A stretch of 64,000 nucleotides of DNA from Diploptera punctata (Eukaryota > Arthropoda > Insecta > Blattodea > Blaberidae), in assembly GCA_030220185.1 (NCBI GenBank), contig JASPKZ010007541.1, positions 1,185,501 to 1,249,500 on the forward strand, written 5' to 3'. The position numbers and the translations under genes were made by a program. Shown one piece after another: positions 10,599 to 20,334 of this stretch (the stretch's first letter is position 1; each line of letters begins with the position of its first letter). Under the pieces are notes generated by a model. That model searched no databases, was not told the DNA's origin, and saw only the letters and a program-made list of their open reading frames with translations.

Positions 10599-11904
10599 TT
10601 CTGTCATTCATTCATCTACGAGCTGGCAACTAGTGAACCTCGTCGAAAGAAGCACTACGCAGAAATGCAAGACCGGGATGGATTCGTCCACCCGCCGGCA
10701 CGTCGCACTGCTAGAAATAACCAACACTACTATAAACAACGAACACCAATAGAAACAAGAAATCTGTTTGAACATCTGTATGAAGAAAAGGCAGAAACTC
10801 CACCTCCCTTAGTGGTATATTCCAAAGACATCACGCCACTAAAATTGGAAAGCATCACTGCAGGAAACAAGAATGAAGTACACATGAAGTACAACCAGGG
10901 CGTACTCACCATTAGGACCTCAACAAAGGCGGCCTATCGGCGAGCTTACAAGGAGCTCAAGAAATCTGAGACTCAGTTCTATACCCATGGCTACGGCAGG
11001 CCTCCTATCATCAAACTAGTTGTGAAAGGACTTCCTAAGTCCATCACAACTCATGAAGTATATGATGAAATTACGAGTAGGAACCTGCCCATGAAAGAAT
11101 TAAGAAGCATTGAAAAACAAGTCTTCATAGAAGGAGTAAAGAAGAAGATAGAGCTTCCTATTTACATCCTAACACTCCACAAAACACCAGACATCAAGGA
11201 AAAAATCGAAGAAAATCTAAAAGAGCTATTCAACATCCGAATCAGATTGGAACCTTACCGGAAACCCACAGGAGGCACCCAGTGCTTCAAATGTCAAGGC
11301 TTTGGACATATTGCAGAATTCTGCTTTCGAGACACAAAATGCGTCAGGTGTTCCGGCAACCACAGAGTCTCCGACTGCACCCAGACGGAAGCCAAGTGTA
11401 CCAACTGCAACGCAGATCATGCAGCAAGTCATCGAAAATGTCCATCATTCCAGAAGTATCTGAAAATGAGACAAACGCAAGGAACTAGCAAACCATCTAC
11501 CACGAGAAAGCCTGAAACCACTTCAAAAACCACTCCAAGAACACCTCAAAAGACCGAAGAAAATTTCCCTCCCTTACCTTCTCAGAACCCACCGGAGAAT
11601 ATACTCCAATCCCTCCTTATTCTCCTCACCACCATCCTTCAAAACCCTCAAGTCCTTCAATCCACACTATCCTTCGTGAATACTCAAGTCTCATCTAGAA
11701 CTTAGACTGCAAGATCCAGACACTACAAGAAAAAGCCGTTTTCAAGACCGACAAGCTCACCTGAAGAAGACAACTGTTTAGAGGAGTACTCTACACAGCA
11801 TAACACACAACTACGCCACCACCTTCCTACAAGCACATGAAGATATCGGGTCAAGACCTTCGTAAGGTCGGTACCAAATCCACACCTTAAATAATTGCTC
11901 TCGG
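10599..11904 (+). mobile_element. Gag-only non-LTR retroelement nested in SINE-A
   Basis: This 1306-bp insert is bounded by the 11-base TSD GGGGGACTCGA. It consists of about 66 bases of 5' leader, one complete gag-like ORF and about 200 bases of 3' sequence ending AATAATTGCTCTCGG. There is no RT, no endonuclease and no obvious poly(A) or microsatellite tail. It may be a non-autonomous half-LINE, an internally deleted LINE, or a retroposed gag mRNA; the sequence alone does not decide. Confidence 0.82.
10665..11705 (+). CDS. Gag-like ORF1 protein with three zinc knuckles, intact
   Basis: A 346-residue protein, open from ATG to stop. Gag-like ORF1 proteins of jockey- and I-type LINEs bind the element RNA and form ribonucleoprotein particles. 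Residues about 100-205 look like the RRM-like/pre-C2HC part that precedes knuckles in such proteins (IIKLVVKGLPKSITTHEVYD, then SIEKQVF). Three CCHC knuckles follow: CFKCQGFGHIAEFC from residue 207, CVRCSGNHRVSDC from about 226, and CTNCNADHAASHRKC from about 244. A Thr/Pro/Lys-rich linker and the motif ENFPPLPSQ precede a hydrophobic, Leu-rich C-terminus. The start is the first ATG of the frame, at codon 1 of the uninterrupted ORF. The lack of stops contrasts with every LINE around it and suggests recent insertion or constraint. A decayed relative lies on the minus strand at 40-41 kb. It sits inside a SINE, so host function is unlikely. Confidence 0.88.
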   Translation: MQDRDGFVHPPARRTARNNQHYYKQRTPIETRNLFEHLYEEKAETPPPLVVYSKDITPLKLESITAGNKNEVHMKYNQGVLTIRTSTKAAYRRAYKELKKSETQFYTHGYGRPPIIKLVVKGLPKSITTHEVYDEITSRNLPMKELRSIEKQVFIEGVKKKIELPIYILTLHKTPDIKEKIEENLKELFNIRIRLEPYRKPTGGTQCFKCQGFGHIAEFCFRDTKCVRCSGNHRVSDCTQTEAKCTNCNADHAASHRKCPSFQKYLKMRQTQGTSKPSTTRKPETTSKTTPRTPQKTEENFPPLPSQNPPENILQSLLILLTTILQNPQVLQSTLSFVNTQVSSRT

Positions 11905-12617
11905 GGGGGACTCGACATGCTAACCACATGTCACCCCTACACTGGCTGTTGATCATCTACCTCTGTGATTGACACATGTGGATGTGAAGGGTCAGCAGTC
12001 GGCTGGTAAAAGGGCAACCGCTGAAAAAAGTGGAAAGACCCTCAATCGGAATCGGAAGAGCTCAGTTTCCTATTAAGTGATCTGATTTTATTGACAATGA
12101 GTGGAGGTGGCTTGAATTTACTGATGTCACAATAGTCAAACCGTGATAAACTTTGCAACAGTGGCACGTCTCCCCGCCCCTTATACAAGTAAATAACTCA
12201 CACATGAAAAAGAACAGTCATATTACCATAATATCTTTACATATATAATTCTTTTGCTATAGGTATGCATGTCACTGGACTCCTCCTAAACGACTGGACC
12301 GCTTTTGATTAAGTATTTGTGTGTGTTTGAGTGGGTCCCTGGATTGTTTAGAGTCACAATTGGACCCTCTAAAACCATAAGGCGTAGGATTTCACCTGAA
12401 CTGGAAATTTAAAAATCGCTCTAGCGGTCACAATTTTCTATGTTTCACAACGACACTCAGTAGACATATATCCTATTAAAATAAACTGAGGTAGATATCG
12501 ATACCAGTAAAATTCATGGTGATTTTCCGTTGAGGTATTAGTTCACAGTAATATAATGTACGGTTAAAAACTATAATATAGTTACCTTGTAGGTCCGTCT
12601 CCTCAACTTAAGTTCTT

Positions 12618-12872
12618 TTAAAACTCTGTAGGCCTTTCGGGACTAGTCCCATCATCAGCAGAATGCATTAGGTCCGTTCTTGTTGACCCTTGTTGAAGCA
12701 CTGACTTGGTTGTGAGAATTTTGTACAGAGGATTGTGTGGATTAGGTGTGTATTCATTGAGAATCAGGTTGTTGTTTATTTCTCTTAGGATTTCGATTTC
12801 CTCCAGTATATTTATTCTCGTTGGAATGTTTTCTCTATGTACTATTGTGAGGGTGTTATCGATGTTATGCAT
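12618..12872 (-). pseudogene. Penelope-like element C-terminal fragment in F1
   Basis: An 84-codon open segment includes NIPTRINILEEIEILREI and EYTPNPHNPLYKIL. From memory this resembles the region at the end of Penelope-like element proteins, where a Leu-Glu-rich helix is followed by a short tail. The last residues come from the hammerhead-like arm (DDGTSPE). No RT or GIY-YIG motif is present, so it is only a remnant. Another origin is possible. Confidence 0.45.
12623..12664 (-). ncRNA. Hammerhead-like ribozyme motif in left arm of F1
   Basis: Read on the minus strand: ATTCTG, then CTGATGA, T, GGGACTAGTCCC, GAAA, GGCC, TA, then CAGAGT. ATTCTG and CAGAGT form a 6-bp stem I (one G-U pair). 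GGGA/TCCC form stem II with a CTAG loop. AGGCCT is self-complementary, so stem III would need a dimer. One extra T separates CTGATGA from stem II, which is not canonical. Hammerheads are known in Penelope-like elements, in agreement with the adjacent fragment. Activity is not shown. Confidence 0.5.
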
Positions 12873-13189
12873 ATGGTGTCCAGCTTGATGATGCTGATGA
12901 TGGGACTAGTCCCGAAAGGCCTACAGAGTTTTAAAAGAACTTAAGTTGAGGAGACGGGCCTACAAGGTAACTATATTATAGTTTTTAACCGTACATTATA
13001 TTACTGTGAGGTAGATATTATCAAAAAATGAGCGAAATCGAACAATTAGAAGCGAAACCCAAAATTAAAATATAACTAGTAACCGCTGTGTTTGATTCGT
13101 CTTAGCGTATACCATACAATTTAATGAGCATTAAATATTCCATTTATTTAGGTGTAGCAACGGAGGCCGGGTATTAGCTAGTAAAGTTA

Positions 13190-13505
13190 TAAAATTCTGT
13201 ACCTAAACAAAAGACAATTAGTAGAATATAAATTTTGCGAAATTAGATTTTTGAGGAAAACAAAAAGATGTGCAAGAGAAGACAGAATATTATAAATGAA
13301 GAAACAAAAAGATAATTAAAAATAAAGCTATCTACTCAAGAATGGATAGATACAGAACAAGGTGGTCTGAATATGTTGGAAGAATGGAAGATACCAAACT
13401 GCCAGAAATAGCTAATAAATATGATCCTAAATGAATGAAAGATGTGGGAAGGCCCAGAAGGACATGGAAGGAGACACTGTGATGACGGAACAGGCAGTTA
13501 ATACA
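13190..13505 (+). pseudogene. LINE C-terminal fragment
   Basis: Broken frames give EIRFLRKTK-like and CAREDRIINEETKR, RWSEYVGRMEDTKLPEIANK and DVGRPRRTWKET. This is the C-terminal region of a LINE related to the one at 0.2-3.1 kb. It is 5' truncated with a stop and frame changes. Confidence 0.75.
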
Positions 13506-13805
13506 ATGAGCCTGGATTTTGATTTGTAATTTTGTCACTTGGAACTGGGATTTTTTTAGGAAAAATGACCAGTCGCGCGAAGACGTGTTTTGGTTCAATA
13601 TATATATTTACGATTTTTCACCATTTATCGATAGTTTTGACTCCAACGCTGCCAAATGCATGAAGAGAAATCTACCCAACAGTATTGTAAAAGTGAATGT
13701 TAGTCCATCTCTAAGTGAAAAGATGAACACGGTCGTCTGTCCGCCGGGCCAGACCATGGAACCATTGCGTGTTTCCGTGTCAATGACTTAACGTAAACTG
13801 AAGTG
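13506..13805. other. Unassigned, one unrecognised 90-codon ORF
   Basis: A plus-strand ORF at 13519-13791 has no motif I recognise and no splice or promoter signal. It is probably fortuitous. Confidence 0.35.
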
Positions 13806-14015
13806 GAGTAGGAGAAGAAGAAAATTCTGTATCTTAAGATCCGTCTTTTCAACTTCTTTGACCATTAAACAATTATAGACCTTACTCTTTATTTTTTATT
13901 CACACCGTTGAGGTTATAATTATAAATATAGACCATTCGGGACTAGACCCTTCATCAGCAGAAGGTATCAGGTCAATTTTAATTCATCCTCGATTAAGCA
14001 TTAGCTTTCTTGTGA

Positions 14016-14645
14016 CTATTTAACTCATGCCCAGAAAGATTTTCAATGACCAATCACGTTTCAGTGAATTTTGTTTTACAACGAATGGCAGCCGTGTTTC
14101 ACCTCGTTCTTTATCGATTTCTCTTTATCAACTCCTGCTTTTGTGCTTATGCTTTTTAATATTCTGAACAGGTCAGATCATTATTTTTCTCCAACAAATA
14201 CATTGAATATAGTAAATAATGAACAGATTCCGTGATTTTACTGAGTTGGTTACTACAAAAAAATAAATGAATAACCTATAATATTGATTATAATATACAG
14301 TTTGATGTTTCATTATTCTAGGGTGGTTATTACAATATTGCAATCCTATTTGGCAATAAATAATATGATCAATTTGCAGTGAATGTACATAACCTTATAC
14401 TTCTGATTTGTTTTCAAACATCGCCGTTTACATTAAATATGTAAATATTTTAAAGTATCGGTAATATATATAATATTGGTAACAAAGTTTAAATAATGTT
14501 TTTGTGAGTAAAAGTCTTAATTTTATTCGTTAAATAGTCCTAACAAATGCCACTCTTGGTTTCCAAATCCTCTAGATAAATTCACTCCTCACTTCGTGAC
14601 TCATGAATTTATCGATGATTTGGAAATCACTCGTGACATTACTTA
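14016..14645 (+). mobile_element. TGA-flanked element, copy A
   Basis: Begins CTATTTAACTCATGCCC and ends GGCATTACTTA-like (ACATTACTTA), with TGA immediately outside each end (14013-14015, 14646-14648). The last roughly 90 bases form a strong hairpin: TGATTTCCAAAT.., AGATAAATTCAC and CTTCGTGA are followed by their reverse complements. No ORF is shared between copies. It sits directly next to copy B. Confidence 0.82.
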
Positions 14646-14648
14646 TGA

Positions 14649-15272
14649 CTATTTAACTCATGTCGCAAATGGTAGTTAATGACCAATCACGTTTCAATGA
14701 ATTCTGTTTTACACCAATGACAGTCGTGTTTCACCTCGCTCTTTATCGATTTCTCTTTATCGGCTCCTGCTTTTGTGTTAAAGAAAGCTCCTCCTTTTTT
14801 AATATTCTGAACAGGTTAGACCATTATTTTTCTCCAACAAATACATTGAATATAGCTAATAATGAATAGATTCAGTGATTTTACTGAGTTGTTTATTCAA
14901 AATATGAATGATTAACCTATAATGTTGATTATAATAGTTTGATGTGTTTCATTATTTATCCACTAGGGAGCATTCTTACAATATTGCGATCCTATTTGGC
15001 AATAAATAATATGATCGAGTTGCAGTGAATATACATCACCTCACATTTTTAATTTGTTTTCAAACATCGCCGTTTACTTTAACTATATACATATTTTAAA
15101 ACACCGGTAACTATATTCAAATAATTATTTTTTAGTAAAGAGCTTAATTTTATTCGTTAAATAGTCCTAACAAATGCCACTCTTGATTTCCAAATTCTCT
15201 AGATAAATTCACTCCTCACTTCGTGAGTCGTGAATTTATCGATAATTTGGAAATCACTCGTGGCATTACTTA
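14649..15272 (+). mobile_element. TGA-flanked element, copy B
   Basis: It has the same ends, length (624 bp) and 3' hairpin as copy A. The TGA at 14646-14648 is shared between A and B, so the array reads TGA-A-TGA-B-TGA. The pair differs at many positions and is therefore not a recent tandem duplication by assembly error. Confidence 0.82.
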
Positions 15273-15405
15273 TGATAACTTATAAAATTATCATAAGCTA
15301 CTTCATCGAGAGTATCTTCTGCTGTTGATTGAAATAGTATCGGAAGGCCTACAGTTATTTAATAGTCTAAGATGTTGAGTAGACGGACCTTCAAGGTATT
15401 TTATT

Positions 15406-16140
15406 TTATAATTTAATATTATAATATTTTAATACTCTAACACCCTCACACGAGTTTTACTATGAATTTTATTAATGGTGACGTGAGAAGTTGAGCTTAA
15501 GGTAACCTATAATTACCGTATTTTAAATGTAAAATTCGTATTATTTATTGCTCAAATAAAATTAACTTATCACAAAAACACGCTAACAAACAAGAAAACG
15601 TGATCACAAAAATCAACGTATGATCGCGCAAAAGGATCTCACTTAAATGAAACACACTATGAATGATTTGGACCGATCGCATTGACTAAGTCGCAACAAT
15701 GTATTGTAGAATTTAATATCTACAAGCTTAACTAACTTAATTAAATTACTCTAACGTACAAAATTAATTTTTGTATCATATGTACGAATAAAATGGGTTA
15801 AAAAGAATTAAATTCCGAAGAATTTAATATCTATAAGCTAACCTAACGTAATTATATTACTCTAACCTGTAAAATTAATACATGGAGAGTTAAAATACTG
15901 ATATAAATGCAGATTTATATATTTTTTATTTATTTTTGCCATGGTTTTGTTTCATTTAGTAGTAGTAGGACTTTATTAGTAGTATCATTTAACAGAGTAT
16001 TACCTTTAGGGACTACAATATATATTCCAGATGCCTGTTCGTATCTTAATATTAGTGTCTATCAGTCAGCTCGACTTCATTACAGGAACAGAAGTTAATA
16101 TAATAATTATTGGAAGTAGATGGAGGGCAATTCTATATGA
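15406..16140. other. Unassigned; contains a 65-bp direct repeat
   Basis: Two similar segments at about 15707-15772 and 15818-15882 share AGAATTTAATATCTA, CTAAC.TAATTA.ATTACTCTAAC and AAAATTAAT. A related string in reverse orientation is near 42798-42835. At 15958-15982 a TAG repeat beside GGACTTTATTAG is a scrap of the LINE-5 3' end. Confidence 0.45.
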
Positions 16141-16144
16141 ATTT

Positions 16145-17130
16145 AGATAGATAAAAGCGAATAAGAATAATCTTCTTCCTTTTTAACGGCCTTCCCCCAC
16201 TTACAGGTTGCCGTCTTCAATTTCAATTTATTTCTATCATTCCAATCTCCTTCTTCCAAATTCCTATCATCCATTATAGTTCTGACATAAGGTTTCCATT
16301 TGCATCTTGGTCTGCCACGTTTATTTCTTCCAGGGGATGACCATTGGTATATATATTTTTGGGCATATTTCATCTTCCATTCTCTGTACATGGCCATATC
16401 ATTTAAAAGTTTGATTTCAATCCTCTTAACAACACACATGATGGCATTCATTTCTCTCCAAAGGAATTAATTTCTTATTTTATCCTGTCTTGTTTTTTGA
16501 AGGCTTCTTCTAAGATAATCAAATTCAACTGTTCTAATTTTATTATTTTGTAATTCCGTCAAAGACCAAGTTTCACTTCTGTATGACAAAATATTCCGTA
16601 TTCTGCTCTTATAAATTTAGTTTCCTTTGTAATATGTTTGTTCCAAATTATTCCATGTAATGTTTTAGTTGCATAGTTTACCATTGCAATTTTAGTTTGT
16701 ACATCTCTCTCACAGGTACCTGAACTTGTAATTATTGACTCAACATATTGAAAATTTCACTTTTTTTATTTTTCTAGTTTCGAGTATGAGGTCATCCACA
16801 ACCTTTCCCAAACAGATATATTCTGTTTTATGTAAATTTATATTCAGTCCCCACTTTATATATTCTTCCATTAATTAATTTATCATATATCTCATATCTT
16901 CTTCCCCTGCAAAAATTATTTGATTATCTGCAAACAATAATGAATGTAGTATATTTCCTCCTATACGAATACCCATTTCAGAACATGTTTTATACCATAA
17001 ATTAAGAGCCTGGTCTAAATAAATGTTAAAAATAGTTGGCGATAAAGTGCATCCGTGCTTAAGGTCTTTATTCACTGTATATTCCTCAGTTAATTTATTC
17101 TGTATTTTTACTCTTTCAACTATTTTGTGC
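16145..17130 (-). pseudogene. LINE RT relic
   Basis: On the minus strand: HGCTLSPTIFNIYLDQALNL, then LLFADNQIIFAGEEDM, and at 16451-16143 RGRPRCKWKP with a basic C-terminus. Order and spacing fit RT palm to C-terminus. The catalytic FADD reads FADN, so the second catalytic aspartate is lost. Frames are broken between 16450 and 16875. It is joined at its 5' side to a Helitron 3' end. Confidence 0.8.
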
Positions 17131-17451
17131 AAAGAAGATCGGGATAAGGAAATTCCCGGGCAACGCCGGGTAATAAGCACGGGGTATCTGTAAAAATAAA
17201 TACGATATACATTTTTCCTTGTACTTAATCAACTAAACATAAAACATTAATTTTCGTCTTTCAGCTCATTCATGCCAAGAATATCGGGATAAGTAGATTT
17301 CCCGGGCAACGCCGTGTAATCAGCACCGTGTATCTAAAAATAATGAAGATATACATTTATAATTATGTTTCGTTTTATTTATTAAACTAAACATAAATCA
17401 CATTAATTTTCATTTGTTTAGGCGTAGCAGCGCACGCCAGGTATTAGCTAG
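17131..17451 (+). mobile_element. Helitron H6, 3' part
   Basis: It contains CCCGGGCAACGCCGGGTAAT-type modules and ends with the hairpin GGCGTAGCAGCGCACGCC and TATTAGCTAG followed by T. The 5' end is missing. Confidence 0.7.
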
Positions 17452-17989
17452 TAAGTAATAAAATGGTGGTTCTAGTATATCAAAATGTGTAGCAGTTAAA
17501 GAGACTGACGGAAAAGACAAAACTGTAGAGTAATAATCTTAATGACACGTTCCGTATGTAAAGGAGTTAACGGTAAAATATACCTAAAATGGTGCAGCCA
17601 TTCCGCTTGGTAAAAACTGATGTTCTACTCTCAACAGCTCTGACCTATATATGACTTCAAATTGCATTCATTTGTTTATCTGAAACCCACGCTCAATTGA
17701 GTTGCTCAGTGGAAAAGAGGCATATGCCACATATCTGCTGATTGTGAGTTTTTGTTATGGCTAAGTAGTTCCTGCCTATTTACGTCAATTCCATTACTTA
17801 TTTGTGTGGTGGCATGTGTCTATTCTTTAATAAGGAGCATAATAAAACTTCAAAATTCTGAATGCTAGAAACTGCTAATGGAAAAAGGCACATGCCACTT
17901 TTTTTTTCTCTTTTATCTCAAGTGGTTACAGTCAATGTTCCTGATAGGTTGGTAGAAATCAAACGAACCAATCAGAATGTAGTTCCATT

Positions 17990-19960
17990 GCCCTCTGGAT
18001 CTATATTATAGACCCAGATGGCAGTGGTAGGTCTGAAATTGCCTACATCATTCTCAATATGTCTCACATAGATGTTGAGGTTAATGCGTTTTTTGAAGAA
18101 AAAAGGCAAATTAATAATAAAAGAAGGACTCGTCATGAAAATAAGTGGAAGGATAATGAAAGGAAACGTCTGGAAAATAGTGACAACGATTTGAAAACGG
18201 AAATAAGAAGATAGTGCCAGCAAAGGAGTTTGTAAATAGTGAAACTCTGTGTTGTAAACTAATATCATGTAATTTTGCTTCACTAATGATTAGTGTAGAT
18301 CAAAAACAAACTATTTTTAAAGACTTATATCTGCCTGGGGACTACAACAAACAAAATGCTTATTTATTTGGGCTGGTGCGAATTTATGAGTGTAGGAGAG
18401 GTTATGCAAAGAAGTGAAAAGATTCAAACGTAAGTCAAATGAAGGTTTCATTCATATACTATGTTCGTATAACTAATATTAGTGAACTTGAAGTCTGTAG
18501 AAGTGCATTTCTAGCAGTCCACGGAATATCAATAAAACATTTAAGAACTCTTCGGAAAAGTGATGAATGTGTTAGGGAAGTTCCTGATGATGAAGAAGAG
18601 GGTCAATCAACATCAGAAATTTGTGTCCATACACCCACTGAATATAGAATAGGCAAGCACCATGCTATTGAAGCTGATGAAAAGGACATGATTCGAAACC
18701 ATATTTTAATGTTTCACAGGTACATTTCACATTATAGCAGAATAAATTATCCAAATATGACATACATAATCTCTGAACATTCAATAGCAGTAATGTATTG
18801 ACTGTAATGTGATGAATTCAAAAATTCTGGTGAAATCCCTCTTAAATAGTATGTATATGAAACTATTTTTAACAAAGAATTTAACATTGGATTTAAACGG
18901 CCATTGACTGACACATGTAAGGTGTGTGATTCTGCCAAGTTTGCCGGTAAGACTGAATCGCCAGAACATTTACTACATCTGCAGAAAGCTCAGGATGCAT
19001 ACAACAGTCTCAACAATGCAATAAATGAAGCAAAACACGATTAAAGTGACACTCTAGCTTTGTGTATGGACCTGCAGCAGGCACTGCCCACTCCGTTCAT
19101 CTCAACATAAGCAGTATTTTATAAAATACAGTAATGGACGTATAACTTTTGTGTTCATCGTTGCATTGATGGTGAAACAGTGATGTGTGCATGGTCAGAA
19201 AATGTAGTATCGAGGGGAGCTGATGAAGTAACATGCTGTGATCTAATGGCTTTAGAGAAAGTGAAAGAAGAATGTAACAAAAAGCTGATTGTGTATTCAG
19301 ATTTGTGTGTTGGACAGAATAAGAACTATATCATTCTAGATATTTGGTTATATCTATTAGACAAAAAGAGTTTTGATGAAATTGAACAAAGATTTTTTTT
19401 CTCACTGGCCATACATTCATGCCATGCGATCGAACAATAATCGAAAACCTGAAGAGAAAGACCCAAGCAGTGTATACTCCTTCACAATAGGTTGAACTAA
19501 TAAGAAAAAGTAAGACAAAAAAGCATTTTGCAGTTGTAGAAATGAAACGAGGAGATTTTGTTTCCATGTCCTCTATGATGAACAATCTTGTAAAGCAAAA
19601 CAAAACTGTGGATAAAAAGCCTGCTAAAATCAGAAAAGCAATGGTCTTTAGGTTAGTAAATGGAGAACATTGTCTACATCAAATATATCCATAATTTATC
19701 TGAGACACCTTCGAAATTAAGTTTGCAGAAGTCTCGTGGCCATACACCCATCTCTTAAAGAATGTATGTTGCCAGTTAAATAAATCAATGGACGAGCACT
19801 AAAAGGAGCAAAATTCCACCTCTTGCATTTGTACCATCAAGTTATGTCTCGTTTTATAATAGTCTGAGAAGTGATGATACTGTGGAGAGGATCCAAGTAA
19901 AAGACATGAATGAGGGAGGATTTATTGTTATGTAGATGTTATATATGGGATTATCCTTTT
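17990..19960 (+). pseudogene. Relic of a transposase-like protein family (YSD..GQNKN type)
   Basis: Broken plus-strand frames give, in order, a basic coiled-coil-like stretch (KRQINNKRRTRHENKWKD), AKEFVNSETLCCKL, SELEVCRSAFLAVHGISIKH, IRNHILMFHRYISHYSRINY, FNIGFKRPLTDTCKVCD, CDLMALEKVKEECNKKLIVY, YSDLCVGQNKNYIILDIWL and finally KRGDFVSMSSMMNNLVKQN. I recall this order (N-terminal Lys-rich, VCK.F, SHY.R, D.C..C, YSD.CGGQN.N, GHS) from a multicopy insect protein family that behaves like a DNA transposon; I cannot name it with certainty. There are more than six stops or frame changes. Strings resembling GGCATATGCC recur at about 17720, 17890 and 20077 and could mark subterminal repeats, but no clear terminal inverted repeat was found. 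A second relic of a Lys-rich N-terminus of this type may be at 48.4-49.2 kb. Confidence 0.6.
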
Positions 19961-20334
19961 AATCTTATCAAATATAACTCACTTTAATATAAAATTTGTA
20001 ATTACAAATTTTCATTTTCATTGTTCCTCTTAACCAGGCTTCGATTATATTCATTGGCAAAGAGTTGCATTATTTGGGGCATATGCCGCTACTTCATTTG
20101 CACAAATTATCCGGACCCTACAAGGTACATGACTTGTTGCGAGAGGATTTTGAAACTCTAGAGCTTTTGGTTGGTTCTGTATTTAATAAATGTTTTTGTA
20201 ATGTTTAAGTGTTAATTTGTAAACTCCTTTACTGTTGAAATTGTTTTCCTCAATGCCGTCATTATATTCCAAAAAAATATTTAAATAAATTAACTCTTTC
20301 TTCAAGATAACATAATTTACCTATATTATCTTTA

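Larger units (their letters stand above)
10386..12055 (+). mobile_element. SINE-A copy 1, split by a nested retroelement
   Basis: The 5' part (10386-10598) has a tRNA-like head with A-box-like TAGCCGAGCGGTTAAG and B-box-like GGTTCGAGTCTCC. The 3' part (11905-12055) continues exactly where the first stops when compared with the intact copies at 32.7 and 49.7 kb. Perfect 12-base TSDs, AAGAGCTCAGTT, lie outside at 10374-10385 and 12056-12067. Inside, the SINE sequence GGGGGACTCGA is duplicated at 10588-10598 and 11905-11915 around the insert. Confidence 0.93.
12544..13008. mobile_element. Foldback F1 with ~115-bp inverted arms
   Basis: Arms at 12544-12658 and about 12895-13008 are near-perfect reverse complements, starting CACAGTAATATAATGTACGG. 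The loop contains a Penelope-like coding fragment. Each arm carries GGGACTAGTCCC flanked by CTGATGA and GAAA, the elements of a hammerhead ribozyme core. The element lies inside Helitron H5. No clean TSD was found; the flanks AGGTATTAGTT and AGGTAGATATT are only loosely similar. Confidence 0.8.
12234..13181 (+). mobile_element. Non-autonomous Helitron H5, split by a foldback
   Basis: It starts with TC after an A (ATCTTTACATATATAATTC) and ends with GGGTATTAGCTAG followed by T, i.e. insertion between A and T with a CTAG 3' terminus, the Helitron hallmark. An imperfect hairpin GGTGTAGCAACGGAGGCC precedes the end. The 5' part resembles a common insect Helitron subterminal region (CTGGACTCCTCC, GGACCGCTTTTGAT). 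A foldback at 12544-13008 is inserted in the middle. Confidence 0.72.
13825..15405. mobile_element. Older foldback related to F1, interrupted by tandem TGA-flanked elements
   Basis: The left arm at about 13840-13970 (ATCCGTCTTTTCAACTT, CATTCGGGACTAGACCCTTC) and the right arm at about 15305-15400 (GGAAGGCCTACAG, TTGAGTAGACGGACCTTCAA) are diverged, inverted versions of the F1 arms. Between them lie two adjacent copies of the TGA-flanked element. The arms have lost most of the hammerhead-like pairing. Confidence 0.55.

Noticed and set aside
11723..11956. Minus-strand ORF of 77 codons near the gag ORF
   Set aside because: It spans the junction of the insert and the SINE, so it cannot be an inherited gene.
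13519..13791. 90-codon plus-strand ORF
   Set aside because: No recognisable motif, no splice signals and no second copy; consistent with chance.
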